A stretch of DNA of 5,654 nucleotides from Elusimicrobia bacterium RIFCSPLOWO2_01_FULL_59_12 (GTDB taxonomy: Bacteria; Elusimicrobiota; Elusimicrobia; 2-01-FULL-59-12), in contig MGUR01000043.1 of assembly GCA_001800075.1 (NCBI GenBank), forward strand, positions 28,935 to 34,588. Direction: 5' to 3'. A program made the translations under genes and the position numbers. Under the pieces are notes generated by a model. The model was given only the letters and a program-made list of their open reading frames with translations. It did no database searches and had not been told where the DNA came from. Of this stretch, positions 5,020-5,654 are shown piece by piece (within the stretch, counting starts at the first letter, position 1; every line of letters starts with the position of its first letter).

Positions 5020-5654
5020 AGGTCGGACAAGCGCGAAATGATTTTGAAGGCTCCCGCCCTGCGCAAGGCACGGGCGGCGGAGGTCCCGCGCATCCCGATG
5101 ACCGGTATCCCGGCGGCGGCGGCGGACTGCACGCCTGAAACGGCGTCCTCGACCGCGAGCGCCTCGCTCGGGCGGACCTTCACCCTGCGCAGGGCCGCCT
5201 GGTAAATCTGCGGCGAAGGTTTCGATGCCCGCGCGTCCCGATTCGTCAGCACCGCGTGAAAGAACCGCCGCGTTTTCGAACGCCTGAAAAATATCGCGAT
5301 GGTCCGCGGGTGTCCGGCGCTTACCAGGGCCAGCCGGAAATCACGGCTGAGTCTTCTCAAAGCCGCGCGAAGCCCGGGCCGCAACCGGGCCTGGGTCGGA
5401 AGATACCGCAGGGCCCATGACCGTTTCCGGCGGCTGAAATCGGCGACGCGGCCGGAGGTCCAGCGGATTTTCTTTGCGTGAAGCAGAGAGCGGATCGCCT
5501 TTTCCGTCGTCATGCCTGCAACGCGGGCGAACGTTCGCTTGGGAATCGCCCAGCGCAGGCCCAATTCCGCCAGCGCCCGCCGGAAGGCGCACCGGTGGGC
5601 TTCAACCGATTGCCAGAGCACGCCGTCCAAATCAAACAAGATCGCCCGCCGCAC
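5010..5654 (-). CDS. HAD-superfamily hydrolase, beta-phosphoglucomutase/phosphatase-like; start at window edge
   Basis: A HAD subfamily I protein of ~214 visible residues, probably a small-molecule phosphatase or phosphomutase in the cytosol. Motif I is FDLDGVL (7-13), with nucleophile Asp8 and acid/base Asp10. Motif II is LVSAGHP (110-116), with Ser112. Motif III is SKPSPQIY (144-151), with Lys145. Motif IV is VEDAVSGV (168-175), with Glu169/Asp170 for Mg2+. Ser16, His20 and a helical cap (~15-90) fit the beta-phosphoglucomutase layout, and most key residues fall at the same numbers as in the L. lactis enzyme as I recall it. The cap arginine that enzyme uses to hold substrate phosphate (GVSRE) is absent here (GMTTE), which favours phosphatase over mutase activity. 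The first codon, GTG, is the last three bases of the window, so the start may be this GTG or lie just outside. The protein is strikingly basic: 37 Arg and 9 Lys against 12 acidic residues. It is first of the visible block and overlaps the nucleotidyltransferase by ten bases. Confidence 0.92.
   Translation of the reverse strand: MRRAILFDLDGVLWQSVEAHRCAFRRALAELGLRWAIPKRTFARVAGMTTEKAIRSLLHAKKIRWTSGRVADFSRRKRSWALRYLPTQARLRPGLRAALRRLSRDFRLALVSAGHPRTIAIFFRRSKTRRFFHAVLTNRDARASKPSPQIYQAALRRVKVRPSEALAVEDAVSGVQSAAAAGIPVIGMRGTSAARALRRAGAFKIISRLSDLCA

Noticed and set aside
1..5654. CRISPR arrays, tRNA/rRNA genes, insertion sequences, attachment sites
   Set aside because: No direct-repeat array, tRNA-like cloverleaf, transposase or terminal inverted repeats were seen; the window is nearly all protein-coding.

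Overview
This is a roughly 60% G+C bacterial segment, fully coding except for one 35-base gap. It holds the 3' part of a haem/tetrapyrrole gene (hemC, + strand) facing a tightly packed five-gene block on the - strand. The phylum cannot be fixed from the sequence. Tetrapyrrole synthesis, DPM1-like glycosyltransferases and a 'GxTPD'-type methyltransferase suggest a free-living bacterium with an elaborate envelope or exopolysaccharide. A deltaproteobacterial, Elusimicrobiota- or Omnitrophota-like source is only a guess.

Layout: 1-762 (+) is hydroxymethylbilane synthase (hemC), missing its N-terminus. 763-797 is the only intergenic gap and is filled by a palindrome between two convergent stop codons. 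798-5654 (-) reads, in transcription order, as a HAD phosphatase/phosphomutase-like protein (5010-5654), a GlmU/RmlA-type sugar nucleotidyltransferase (4210-5019), a two-domain fusion of a CofD/YvcK-like domain with a family 2 glycosyltransferase (2205-4217), a SAM-dependent methyltransferase (1517-2212) and a stand-alone family 2 glycosyltransferase (798-1520). Every junction in the block overlaps, by 10, 8, 8 and 4 bases in that order, so it is almost certainly one translationally coupled operon. Its promoter lies beyond the right edge.

How the genes may work together (inference): the HAD enzyme could prepare or recycle a sugar phosphate. The nucleotidyltransferase would activate it as an NDP-sugar. 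The CofD/YvcK domain, whose YvcK relatives bind UDP-sugars and whose CofD relatives transfer a phosphorylated group from a nucleotide-activated donor, could sense or use that product. The two related glycosyltransferases would transfer sugars to a lipid or glycan acceptor, and the methyltransferase would modify the product. The fusion protein is the most unusual element: it carries an insertion of about 70 residues in the CofD/YvcK part and altered nucleotide/metal-binding motifs in the glycosyltransferase part.
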